A DNA stretch of 35,499 bases, from positions 1-35,499 of IMG/VR virus record IMGVR_UViG_3300046811_000282. One strand, written 5' to 3'. A program made the translations under genes and the position numbers. This DNA is from a virus. The notes beneath the pieces were generated by a model. That model did no database searches, was not told the DNA's origin, and saw only the letters and a program-made list of their open reading frames with translations. Of this stretch, positions 1 through 7,572 are shown one piece after another (within the stretch, counting starts at the first letter, position 1; every line of letters begins with the position of its first letter).

Positions 1-6
1 CTCACG

Positions 7-23
7 CGCAGAAAAAATCTGCG
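7..23. other. Small hairpin upstream of the terminase genes
   Basis: A perfect 6-bp inverted repeat (CGCAGA and TCTGCG) flanks a 5-A loop. No T-run follows, so it is not a convincing rho-independent terminator. It lies in the 50 bases before the small terminase gene, where a terminator, cos or pac site, or regulatory element could occur. The window begins too close to decide. Confidence 0.3.
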
Positions 24-50
24 GGCCGGCTGAGCCCTTGAAACCGCCTC

Positions 51-686
51 TTGATTGGACGGAATTCAAGTTTGGATCAGCCCGGAACCGAGCAGGCACG
101 CCCGGCGTGGGGCGGCAAGCGCTCGGGCGCCGGCCGCAAGCCCAAGGGATACGTGCGTCCCGCGACGCTGGCCGAGATCGACCTGGCGCATGCGCTGGGC
201 GAGCCGCCGCCGGACGAGATCGAGCCGGTCGCGCAGCAGCACGCCCGCCTCGCACTTGAAACCTTCGTCAAGCAGCTGACGCACGGGGCCAGCGAGGCAG
301 CGAGCGTCGCCGCGGCGAATGCGCTCCTTGACCGTGCCTACGGGAAGCCCGCAACCGATGTCGGGGGGACCGGTCTCCTGCCGTTCATGGGCCGCATCCC
401 GAGCCGCTCGATCGCCGCCGAGATCCGCGACCAGGCGCGCGGTTATGCCAACCTCGCGATCATCAGGCTGAAATACATTGCCGAACATGGCCGCGCCGAG
501 AGTGCGCGGGTCAGCGCCGCGAAATCTTTATGGGATAGGGGTCTCGGCACGGCGGCGCCGGCGAAGCTCGACGCCGACGGGCCCTCGCGTCCGCTGGGCA
601 AAAAGGAGGAGGCGGCGATCGCCGCCAATGCGCCCGCGTCCGAGAATTCGGGCTGGGGCGATGATCTGCAGCCGAGGGTGCATTGA
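51..686 (+). CDS. terS: Terminase small subunit (probable)
   Basis: Probable DNA-recognition subunit of the packaging motor, which would bind the viral packaging site and hand DNA to the large terminase. The 211-residue product has a Gly/Arg/Lys-rich N-terminal stretch (WGGKRSGAGRKPKG, about residues 20-33) often seen at the start of phage small terminases and other DNA-binding packaging proteins. A helical Ala-rich middle follows. The gene lies directly upstream of, and overlaps by 4 bases, an unmistakable large terminase, which is the main support. The start is uncertain: TTG at 51 has no clear ribosome site, while TTG at 72 follows GGACGGAA and would give 204 residues. An in-frame TGA at 39-41 rules out an earlier start. 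Sequence alone does not prove the family. Confidence 0.7.
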   Translation: MIGRNSSLDQPGTEQARPAWGGKRSGAGRKPKGYVRPATLAEIDLAHALGEPPPDEIEPVAQQHARLALETFVKQLTHGASEAASVAAANALLDRAYGKPATDVGGTGLLPFMGRIPSRSIAAEIRDQARGYANLAIIRLKYIAEHGRAESARVSAAKSLWDRGLGTAAPAKLDADGPSRPLGKKEEAAIAANAPASENSGWGDDLQPRVH

Positions 687-2386
687 CCTGGTCGACGGCT
701 TGCCCGGATTGGGAAGAGCGCCTCATGGCCGGTCGCTCGTTGGTGCCCGACCTGCCGCTTTTCGAGGACGAGGCGTCGCGGGCGGTCCGCATCTTCTCGC
801 GGCTGCGGCTGCCCGACGTGTCGGGATATCCGACGCTCGATGTGGCACTGCCGTGGCTCATCCCGGTCGTGGCGGCGCTCTTCGGCGCCTACGACGTCGA
901 GCTGCAGCGCCGGATGATCCAGGAGGTCTTTGAACTCGTCCCGAAAAAGAACGGAAAATCGAGCGGGTCGGCAGGGATCATGCTGACGGCGATGATCATG
1001 AACCGCCGCCCGGCGGCGGAAGGGGTGCTGATCGCCCCGACCAAGGAAATCGCCGACATTACCTATCGGCAGGCATCAGGAATGATCCGGCTCGACCCCG
1101 AGCTCGCCCCGAAGTTTCACACGACCCGCCATCAGCGCACGATCACCGATTGGCGGGAAGGCCTCGAAGGCGCTCAGCTTCAGATCAAGGCGGCCGATGT
1201 CGACGTCGTGACCGGCGGCAAGCAGACCTACGGCCTCATCGACGAGACCCATGTCTTCGCCACGAAATCCAATGCGTCCGAGGTCTTTGTCGAACTCCGT
1301 GGGGCCCTGGCGGCGCGACCGGACGGGTTCCTGATGCAGATCACGACCCAGTCGAAGTCACCGCCCTCCGGGGTGTTCAAATCCGAATTGATGCGAGCCC
1401 GCGCGGTCAGGGATGGCCGGATAGACCTGCCGATGCTGGCGGTCCTCTATGAACTGCCCGAGCGGATGGCGAAAGACGGCGTCTGGAAAGACCGGGTCAA
1501 CTGGGGCCTCGTCAACCCCAACCTCGGTCGCTCGGTCGACGAAGCCTTCCTCGAGCGCGAGATACGGACCGCCGAGGACGAGGGCCCGACAAAGCTCGCG
1601 TTGATCGCATCGCAGCATTTCAACGTCGAGATCGGCATCGGACTGCGGACGAACCAATGGGCCGGCGTAAAATATTGGGAACGCCGCGCGGATCCAGACC
1701 TGACGCTTGCGTCACTTCTTGACCGCTGTGAGGTCGTCGTCGTCGGGATCGACGGCGGCGGGCTCGACGATCTTTTCGGGCTGGCTGTGCTCGGCCGCGA
1801 GAAAGCGGACACCACGGTCGCCGGCGAGCAGACGAAGCGCTGGCTCCTCTGGTCGCACGCCTGGTGCCACGAAGGCGTCCTCGATGAGCGCAAATCGATT
1901 GCGCCGCGCCTTCTCGACTTCCAGAAGGCGGACGAGCTGACGATCGTCGATGACGAACTCGCGGACCTCTCGGCGATCATCGCACATATCGAGGGGATCA
2001 AGGATCGGGGTCTCCTCGCCGAAGTCGCCGTCGACCCGGCCGGGCTTGGGGAGCTGGTCGATGCCCTGGCCGCGATCGACATCACCGAAGAGAACAAGCT
2101 CCTGGTCGGCGTCGGCCAGGGATACCGGCTGATGAACGCGATCAAGACGGCCGAGCGGCGCCTTGCCAATGGCACCCTCATTCATGGGGGCTCGTCGCTG
2201 ATGGCGTGGTGCGTCGGCAACGTGAAAATTGAACCGACCGCAACCGCGATCCGCGCGACAAAGCAGAACGCGGGCGACGCGAAGATCGACCCCTGGGCCG
2301 CGGCGATGAACGCGGTCGACCGGATGTCGCTTAACCCGGCGGCAATGCGATCGGTCTACTCGGAACGCGGGATCTTGGTCATTTGA
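683..2386 (+). CDS. terL: Terminase large subunit (HK97-type)
   Basis: ATPase-nuclease that pumps DNA into the prohead and cuts concatemers. The N-terminal ATPase domain shows a Walker A-like VPKKNGKSS (residues 86-94), a Walker B YGLIDETH (183-190, Asp187-Glu188) and a coupling motif ITTQS (220-224). The C-terminal RNase H-like nuclease shows acidic GIDGGG (Asp357), DPAG (451-454) and KIDPWAAAMNAVD (534-546), as in HK97-type large terminases. At 567 residues it is full length. The chosen TTG start overlaps the small terminase stop and follows GAGGG with good spacing. ATG at 725 (residue 15) is the alternative. Its stop overlaps the next small gene. Confidence 0.95.
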   Translation: MTWSTACPDWEERLMAGRSLVPDLPLFEDEASRAVRIFSRLRLPDVSGYPTLDVALPWLIPVVAALFGAYDVELQRRMIQEVFELVPKKNGKSSGSAGIMLTAMIMNRRPAAEGVLIAPTKEIADITYRQASGMIRLDPELAPKFHTTRHQRTITDWREGLEGAQLQIKAADVDVVTGGKQTYGLIDETHVFATKSNASEVFVELRGALAARPDGFLMQITTQSKSPPSGVFKSELMRARAVRDGRIDLPMLAVLYELPERMAKDGVWKDRVNWGLVNPNLGRSVDEAFLEREIRTAEDEGPTKLALIASQHFNVEIGIGLRTNQWAGVKYWERRADPDLTLASLLDRCEVVVVGIDGGGLDDLFGLAVLGREKADTTVAGEQTKRWLLWSHAWCHEGVLDERKSIAPRLLDFQKADELTIVDDELADLSAIIAHIEGIKDRGLLAEVAVDPAGLGELVDALAAIDITEENKLLVGVGQGYRLMNAIKTAERRLANGTLIHGGSSLMAWCVGNVKIEPTATAIRATKQNAGDAKIDPWAAAMNAVDRMSLNPAAMRSVYSERGILVI

Positions 2387-2553
2387 TAGCGCGGATTGCA
2401 GAAGCCGCGCCCGGGGTCCTCATCGATCTCCTGGGGCTGGCCGGGTTTGCCGCCGTCACCTATGGCGCCTGGCAGTTCTCCGGGCCGGTTGGTTGGATCG
2501 TCGGGGGTGTCCTGGCCGTCGCGGCTGCATCGCTGCTCTCTTGGGGGCGCTGA
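2383..2553 (+). CDS. Small two-helix membrane protein between terminase and portal
   Basis: A 56-residue open frame fills the gap between terminase and portal. It starts at a TTG overlapping the terminase stop codon and ends 5 bases before the portal ATG. The product has two hydrophobic segments, about residues 11-29 (LIDLLGLAGFAAV region) and 36-54 (VGWIVGGVLAVAAA region), separated by a short polar turn. It therefore looks like a hairpin inner-membrane protein. The tight overlap on both sides suggests a translationally coupled real gene. No family is recognised. A role in packaging, superinfection exclusion or as a holin-like accessory cannot be assigned. Confidence 0.6.
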   Translation: MIARIAEAAPGVLIDLLGLAGFAAVTYGAWQFSGPVGWIVGGVLAVAAASLLSWGR

Positions 2554-2558
2554 GTTGA

Positions 2559-4025
2559 ATGGGACTCTTCGGACGTCTCACCGCGCCACTCCAGCGAGCG
2601 AGCGCCGGTGTCCCCAGCTTCGGCATGATCCCGCCGTTGGGGTCGATCCAGTCGGCTTCGGGCCTTCTGGTCAGCCAGGCGACGGCGATGACTGTCTCCT
2701 CGGTCAACCGGGCCGTGACGGTGCGCTCGAACGATGTCGCCCGGTGTGAACCGTCAATTTACGAGACGGCCGAGGACGGCACCCGCACGAAGATCGACCC
2801 CGAGGACCACGCGGTCGCAAAGCTGCTGACGCGGCCCAACCGGGTCCAGACCTGGTTCGAGTTCGCCCGCGACCTCTGGGTCGCCTACCTCCTGCGCGGC
2901 AACGCCTATGCCGCAATATTGCGCGACGGTCGGGGAAACCCGACGGAGCTGATCTGGATCAACCCCGACGCGGTGATGATCCTTGAGGCTGCCGACGGCA
3001 ACTGGTTCTACAACGTCAACCGGATCGGCCTTTTCCAGGTCGCTATGCTGCGCTCCCACCCGGTCGCGATCCCCGCCGAGGACATGCTCCATATCCGGGG
3101 CATGTCGTTCAACATGCTGGTCGGCGCCTCGACGATCGGGCTCGCCCGCGACGCGATCGGGTTGGCGATGGGCCAGTCGCAGCAGCAAAGCCGATGGGTC
3201 GGTAACGGCGCGCGGCCCTCGGTCGTCCTAGAGGCCCCCTCGCTCCTGAGCGACGAGGCGGCCATGCGCCTCAAGAGCAGCTGGGAAGAATTCTCGGCCG
3301 GGATCCAGAATGTCGGGCGTACCGCGGTGCTCGAACAGGGCATCACCGCCAAGGCATTGCAGCTGACCTCCGTAGACCTCCAGTTCATCGACCAGTGCAA
3401 CCTGACGGTGCAGGACATCGCGCGGTTCTTCGGGGTGCCGACCCGGAAGCTGATGCAGCAGGACACCTCGCGCGGCTCGACGATCATCCAGGAAGACCAG
3501 AGCTACATCAATGAGACCGTGTCGCCCGACCTTGAAATGTTCGAGCAGAAGATCGCGCAGACCTTTGGTCTCACCGAAGAGGGGCTCGGCATTGACATCG
3601 ACGAAAGCCCGCTCCTGCGCGCCGACCCGCTGACCCGATACAACATCGGCCGGATCGGCATCCTCTCGGGGATGATCAGCCCCAATGAATGGCGCCGCGG
3701 CGAACGCCTGCCGCCGGCGCCTGGCGGGGATGAAATCCGGGCACCGGTCAACCTCGCGGCCTTGGGGTCCGACATGACCGGCGAGGCGGCTGACGCGGCC
3801 GGACGACCGGCGGCGGGGCAGATGCCAAAGCCCGGGGTGCCGACCGACGGATCGGACGTCGCCCAGGAGGGGGCGCACGAGCCCGAACTCACGCGGGGAG
3901 CGACGATCAACGTAGCGGTCGATGCCCGGCGTGCCGCAACGACAAAACGCCGAGCCGTGCTGTCGCGCAACGAGGACGGCACGGTCGCCTTCGACATAAC
4001 CGAAACCGAGGAGGAGGCCGCGTGA
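2559..4025 (+). CDS. Portal protein (HK97 family)
   Basis: Forms the dodecameric ring at the unique capsid vertex through which DNA enters and leaves. The 488-residue product shows the usual portal layout. Near the N-terminus is VSSVNRAVTVRSNDVA, then the RPN...W..F...LW...LLRGNAYA block (about residues 92-120) and an ILxAxDGxWFYNV stem region. The VQDIARFFGVPTRKL and GSTIIQEDQSYINETVSPDLEMFE signatures follow (about 288-330). The last 90 residues are Pro/Gly/Ala-rich and poorly conserved, which is normal. The ATG start is preceded by a weak ribosome site, so translation probably depends on coupling to the small upstream gene. The 3' end overlaps the next gene at GTGA. Confidence 0.95.
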   Translation: MGLFGRLTAPLQRASAGVPSFGMIPPLGSIQSASGLLVSQATAMTVSSVNRAVTVRSNDVARCEPSIYETAEDGTRTKIDPEDHAVAKLLTRPNRVQTWFEFARDLWVAYLLRGNAYAAILRDGRGNPTELIWINPDAVMILEAADGNWFYNVNRIGLFQVAMLRSHPVAIPAEDMLHIRGMSFNMLVGASTIGLARDAIGLAMGQSQQQSRWVGNGARPSVVLEAPSLLSDEAAMRLKSSWEEFSAGIQNVGRTAVLEQGITAKALQLTSVDLQFIDQCNLTVQDIARFFGVPTRKLMQQDTSRGSTIIQEDQSYINETVSPDLEMFEQKIAQTFGLTEEGLGIDIDESPLLRADPLTRYNIGRIGILSGMISPNEWRRGERLPPAPGGDEIRAPVNLAALGSDMTGEAADAAGRPAAGQMPKPGVPTDGSDVAQEGAHEPELTRGATINVAVDARRAATTKRRAVLSRNEDGTVAFDITETEEEAA

Positions 4026-4405
4026 GATTTGCCCTGTCGGCTCGCGCGGAGCATGCCCTTCTCGGAGCAATCGCGGAGAGCATCCGCGACGGCACATTGC
4101 GGCTCTTCAATGGGGAGCCGCCGGGCAGCGCAAACGAGGTGACGACGCAAGAGCCTTTGGCGGCTTTGAGCTTTACGCGCGTCGCGGTCGCTGGCGGCCA
4201 GGTGTCGGCCGATATCGAACAGGAGATCGCGGCCGCGAGCGGCCAGGCCTCATGGGCGAGGGTTTCCGACCGCGAGGGCAACCCGATCTTCGATTGCGAC
4301 GTGGGTGGAGACCGGGAAGGCGCCGTGGTCACGCTCAACACGACGCAGATCAGGAAGGGCGGTCCGGTGACGATCCGCTCTTTCTCGGTGGGGTTGCGCC
4401 GTTGA
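4022..4405 (+). CDS. Probable virion structural protein, 127 residues
   Basis: Starts at GTG inside the portal stop (GTGA) behind a strong purine-rich site (GAGGAGGAGG, about 4009-4018). The N-terminal third (LLGAIAESIRDGTLRLFNGEPPGSANE) resembles small phage proteins that read as 'xxLRLYxGxxPAxxdxx' followed by a target residue pattern. The C-terminal half is beta-rich and ends with TIRSFSVGLRR. Such proteins are usually found among head or fibre genes and are thought to be structural. I do not recognise a named family with certainty. It directly precedes, and overlaps by 4 bases, the GT9 glycosyltransferase, so the two are probably co-translated. Confidence 0.65.
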   Translation: MRFALSARAEHALLGAIAESIRDGTLRLFNGEPPGSANEVTTQEPLAALSFTRVAVAGGQVSADIEQEIAAASGQASWARVSDREGNPIFDCDVGGDREGAVVTLNTTQIRKGGPVTIRSFSVGLRR

Positions 4406-5592
4406 GTTGGGCATGCATTTCAAGATATGGCGGGGTCGGCGACAACCTGATCGCGTCATCCGTGCTGGCCCCGCTTCGCACGAAATACGGGCGCGTCGAG
4501 GTCATCACCCAGTGGCCGCAGCATGTTGTCTTCGAGAACAACCCGCACATCGACAAGCTGTCGGTCCACAAGCCCGGCGATATCCCGGGCGAGACCTTGG
4601 AGGCCTGGGCCCGGTGGCATCGGGTCCGGGCGAAGGAATACGACTTCTTTGCCAACCTGTCGCACACCGTCGAGGTGTTGAAGGCGTTTCTTCCGGCACA
4701 GACGCAATTCGATTGGCCGGTCGCCTGGCGCCGCGAGTATTGCGCGGGCAGCTACATTGAGGCGGTTGCCAAAGTCTGCGGGGTCGATCCGGCCGATTGC
4801 GAACCGAGGTTTTTCCCGACTGAGGAAGAGCACGCAAAGGCCAAGGCCACTTTCGGCGAACAGATCGGCAAGCGCCCGGTCATCGGCTGGGTCCTGTCGG
4901 GTTCTCGGGTCGACAAGATTCATCCGGCGGGAACTCTTATTGTCGCGCGTCTGATCGCGGAACTTGGCGCGCAGGTCGTGATGTTCGGAGCGCCGGGGCG
5001 GGACTATGACATGGCCGTGCGCATCCAGGAGCACGTCAAGCGGCAGAACGGCACGACCAATGGCCTCCATTCGATGTGCGACAGTTTTCAGCCGGATATG
5101 ACGTTCGAGAACCAGAAGTTTCCGATTCGCCGCATCCTGACGCAACTTCGATATTGCGACCTGGTGATCAGCCCGGATACCGGACCCGCCTGGGCCGTGG
5201 CGATGGAGGACGTGCCGAAGATCATCCTGGTGAGCCACGCCAGCGCCGAAAACATCACCGGCGGCTGGCGGAACACCGTGACACTGCATGCCGACCGGCA
5301 TCGGGTCCCGTGCTGGCCCTGCCATCAGCTCCATGACACGCTCGATACCTGCACCCCGGACGAGACCAAGCAGGCCGCGGCGTGCATCTCGTCGATCTCG
5401 GTCGCGTCGATTATCGAAGAAGCGGCTAAAATACTAGCGCGGGCGGATGTCCATGCGTCTCATCATCAACGACTCGCTGCCGATCAAAGGGGCGCGACCA
5501 ATGGAAGTCAGGGAACTCAAAGACGCACTCGCGGCGTTCAACCCGTCGGGAATGGTATCGGTGGCGATTCCCTCTCTGGGGCAGCCACATGA
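4402..5592 (+). CDS. GT9-family (heptosyltransferase-like) glycosyltransferase
   Basis: GT-B-fold glycosyltransferase related to ADP-heptose:LPS heptosyltransferases, which transfer a nucleotide-activated sugar. The N-terminus has the family-type GGVGDNLIASSVLAPL (residues 10-25, similar to the 'GDxxxxxPxL' opening of GT9). The C-terminal half has IGWVLSGSR and the nucleotide-sugar-binding segment DLVISPDTGPAWAVA (Asp259-Thr260-Gly261), then a hydrophobic strand. The TTG start overlaps the previous stop (TTGA) and follows GGTGGGG. The frame runs 92 bases into the next gene, and the last 45 or so residues look like low-quality out-of-frame sequence, so the functional protein probably ends near residue 350. 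Sugar and acceptor (virion protein or host glycan) are unknown. Its place among head genes is unusual. Confidence 0.88.
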   Translation: MSWACISRYGGVGDNLIASSVLAPLRTKYGRVEVITQWPQHVVFENNPHIDKLSVHKPGDIPGETLEAWARWHRVRAKEYDFFANLSHTVEVLKAFLPAQTQFDWPVAWRREYCAGSYIEAVAKVCGVDPADCEPRFFPTEEEHAKAKATFGEQIGKRPVIGWVLSGSRVDKIHPAGTLIVARLIAELGAQVVMFGAPGRDYDMAVRIQEHVKRQNGTTNGLHSMCDSFQPDMTFENQKFPIRRILTQLRYCDLVISPDTGPAWAVAMEDVPKIILVSHASAENITGGWRNTVTLHADRHRVPCWPCHQLHDTLDTCTPDETKQAAACISSISVASIIEEAAKILARADVHASHHQRLAADQRGATNGSQGTQRRTRGVQPVGNGIGGDSLSGAAT

Positions 5593-5977
5593 GGTGCGGT
5601 CGATCCACCTCGTCGGACACCTCGACCACCCCGGCGAGGTCAAGAACGACCCGGATCATCCCGGAGCTCTCGACATCGTCTGCGATTCCTGGGATGCGCC
5701 GACACTGGGCAGGCCGGCACCGAAAATCGCCGCGCTACTGAAGATGATCGAGCCCTATCCGGACGGAATGCACGTTCGCGTCGCGGCCCCGGTGGTTCAC
5801 GACAGCATGTCGCACCGGATGCTCGATATCGTGATGATCGGCCACGCGGTCGGCACCGCGTCCGGGGTCCAGCTGGTCTGCGAAAACTGGGACAATCCCC
5901 ACCAGGTCATCAAGGAAATTCCCGAGATGGCGGCTAAGCGGCTGGCTGAGGCTGCCACGGCGCAAGAGGGAGCGTAG
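5501..5977 (+). CDS. Unknown protein with an internal duplication, 158 residues
   Basis: No family recognised. The protein contains two copies of a similar module. Residues about 15-68 contain MVSVAIP, VRSIHLVGH and LDIVCDSWDAP. Residues about 85-140 contain HVRVAAP, MLDIVMIGH and VQLVCENWDNP. Each copy has two beta strands, an aromatic 'C-D/E-x-W-D-x-P' end and a helical tail, suggesting a tandem domain duplication. The ATG at 5501 is preferred because AAAGGGG stands 8-9 bases upstream. An upstream in-frame ATG at 5447 would add 18 residues but has a poor site. It overlaps the 3' end of the glycosyltransferase and is followed 3 bases later by a fibre-type protein, so it may be a virion or assembly protein. 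Confidence 0.7.
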   Translation: MEVRELKDALAAFNPSGMVSVAIPSLGQPHEVRSIHLVGHLDHPGEVKNDPDHPGALDIVCDSWDAPTLGRPAPKIAALLKMIEPYPDGMHVRVAAPVVHDSMSHRMLDIVMIGHAVGTASGVQLVCENWDNPHQVIKEIPEMAAKRLAEAATAQEGA

Positions 5978-5980
5978 GCC

Positions 5981-6382
5981 ATGGCAAATATGGGCACTTA
6001 CGCCGAGAACTTCCTTCTTGCCTATTTGCTCCTCGGCGCGACGGCAACGCGCCCGGCCGCCTGGGGCATCGGGCTCTCGCTTGGTTCGCCGACATCCGTT
6101 TCCGGCAGCGAGATCGCGTCGGGCACGGGCATCGTGCGATCGAGCGGGCAATTCGTGTCGGTCAACGCCAATACCTTCAGCAACAGCGTCGCCAATACCT
6201 ATGGCCCGGTCAATGCCGCCGGTAGCTATAGCGGGATTGTGATCATGGATTCGCTGCCCGCCAGCTACACGGCAGATCAAGGTCATTTGTTGATGGGCGG
6301 ATTACTCGCTACAGCACGAACGGTCGGATCCGGAGATTCACTTGTGCTCGCTGTGGGTGGTCTCACCGTCTCGTTGTCGTAA
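5981..6382 (+). CDS. Phage fibre/decoration-type protein, copy A
   Basis: 133-residue beta-rich protein of a type common in phage tail-fibre and head-decoration loci. The pattern is 'LL.G.TAxxxPAxWxxGLSLGSP...GSEIASGtGiVRssgqf...N.fsNSvAnt.GP....GsySGIvIMDs......GhLLMGGLLat.RTVgSGDSLvlavGgLtVsLs'. The matching N-terminal ENFLLAYLLLGATATRPAAW and the C-terminal DSLVLAVGGLTVSLS are clear. It is paralogous to the 124-residue protein at 7197-7571, with the FkbM methyltransferase gene between them. It probably forms part of a capsid- or tail-attached appendage. The Ser/Thr-rich surface would be a plausible target for the nearby sugar enzymes, but that is inference. Confidence 0.75.
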   Translation: MANMGTYAENFLLAYLLLGATATRPAAWGIGLSLGSPTSVSGSEIASGTGIVRSSGQFVSVNANTFSNSVANTYGPVNAAGSYSGIVIMDSLPASYTADQGHLLMGGLLATARTVGSGDSLVLAVGGLTVSLS

Positions 6383-6385
6383 GCG

Positions 6386-7192
6386 ATGTCCGTCAAGGTC
6401 GCCAACTGCCGCCATGGGTCACAAGTCTATCTCGATTCGGATATCTATTTCGGTCCGCTGATCGAGCGGTGCGGCGAGTACAACGAGGGAGAAGTCGATC
6501 TTTTCCGCCATCTGATCGGCGAGGGCAGCGTGGTGATCGATGCGGGCGCGAATATCGGCTGCCATACGGTACCGCTCGGGAAGATCGTCGGGCCAACGGG
6601 CATGGTGTTGGCCTTCGAGCCGCAGCGGCCGATTTATTACGCGCTTTGCGGAACACTGGCGCTCAACGAGCTTTGGCACGTCACCGCCTATCCCGTGGCC
6701 CTCGGCTCTGAGCGGGGAACAACGAAAGTGGCCGCCATCAACTATTCGAAGCCGGCCAATTATGGCGGGGCTTCGATCGGCAACGAACTGCACGGGCATG
6801 ATGTCCCCGTCGTCCGGCTGGATGATTTCGAGCTGCCGTCGCTCCGATTTATCAAAGCCGACGTCGAGGGTCACGAAACGGAATTGCTAATGGGCGCTCG
6901 AGAGACGATCCGCCGGCATCGGCCGATCCTCTACGTAGAGAACGATCGGATCGAGAACTCCGACCGGCTGATAGACACGATGCTCGGTCTTGAATACCGA
7001 CTTTATCTGCACGCGCCGCCGCTGTTCAGTCCGAACAACTTCAGGGGATGCGACAAGAACCTGTTCCCCAATGTCGTGTCGGTTATGCTTCTGGGTATTC
7101 CAGCCGAAGCATCAACTTCTTTCTCGATCCACGGCATGCGGCCGATCGCCCGGCCGGAAGACATGGTGAAATTCGGCCATCTCGTGATTTAG
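6386..7192 (+). CDS. FkbM-family SAM-dependent methyltransferase
   Basis: Class I S-adenosylmethionine methyltransferase of the FkbM type, a family that mostly O-methylates sugars or related hydroxyls. The SAM-binding motif I is VVIDAGANIGCHT (residues 49-61). The acidic end of strand 2 is AFEPQ (Glu78). The FkbM signature RLDDFELPSLRFIKADVEGHE spans 144-164 with Asp159, Glu161 and His163, followed by LLMGARETIRRHRPILYVE. All elements of an active enzyme are present and the 268-residue length is normal. It starts 4 bases after fibre-type copy A and ends 4 bases before copy B. Together with the GT9 and the two-domain glycosyltransferase it suggests making or methylating a glycan, perhaps on the virion. 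Confidence 0.92.
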   Translation: MSVKVANCRHGSQVYLDSDIYFGPLIERCGEYNEGEVDLFRHLIGEGSVVIDAGANIGCHTVPLGKIVGPTGMVLAFEPQRPIYYALCGTLALNELWHVTAYPVALGSERGTTKVAAINYSKPANYGGASIGNELHGHDVPVVRLDDFELPSLRFIKADVEGHETELLMGARETIRRHRPILYVENDRIENSDRLIDTMLGLEYRLYLHAPPLFSPNNFRGCDKNLFPNVVSVMLLGIPAEASTSFSIHGMRPIARPEDMVKFGHLVI

Positions 7193-7196
7193 GCCG

Positions 7197-7571
7197 ATGT
7201 CCGCGGGTTCCTTCGCCCAGAACCTCCTCCTCCAATATGGGCTCATCGGCGCTACGGCGACGAGGGTGACAGCCTGGAGCGTCGGGCTCTCCCTGGGATC
7301 GCCCCAGGAAGGGACACTGAGCGAGATCGCGGCCGGTTCCGGGTATGTGAGGCAGCCGATCGGGTTTGCTTCGAGCGTCGCCAACACGTTCACGAATTCG
7401 GCCGCGGTCAGTTTTGCGGCGTTCAGCTCCAATGCGACCGTCTCCGGGATCTTCGTCGTAAACAACGCCGGGAGCCTTTTGCTTTACGGCACGCTGTCCC
7501 CGGCGACGGCAATAGCGCGCGGCAGCATCGGGGTCATCGCTTCGGGGGCACTCAAGGTGGCATTGAACTGA
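7197..7571 (+). CDS. Phage fibre/decoration-type protein, copy B
   Basis: 124-residue paralogue of the protein at 5981-6382. Both open with a FAQNLLLQYGLIGATATRVTAW-like stretch, continue with GLSLGSP, a Ser-Glu-Ile-Ala-x-Gly-Ser-Gly-Tyr-x-Arg segment and an Asn/Ser-rich strand, and finish with a 'LLLYGTLSPATAIARGSIG...GALKVALN' tail. The family is common in phage fibre and structural loci. Its ATG lies 4 bases after the methyltransferase stop (TAG), and the next gene begins 1 base after its own stop, so it is part of one operon. The repeated order of enzyme followed by fibre-type protein suggests that this block was built by duplication. Confidence 0.75.
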   Translation: MSAGSFAQNLLLQYGLIGATATRVTAWSVGLSLGSPQEGTLSEIAAGSGYVRQPIGFASSVANTFTNSAAVSFAAFSSNATVSGIFVVNNAGSLLLYGTLSPATAIARGSIGVIASGALKVALN

Positions 7572-7572
7572 G

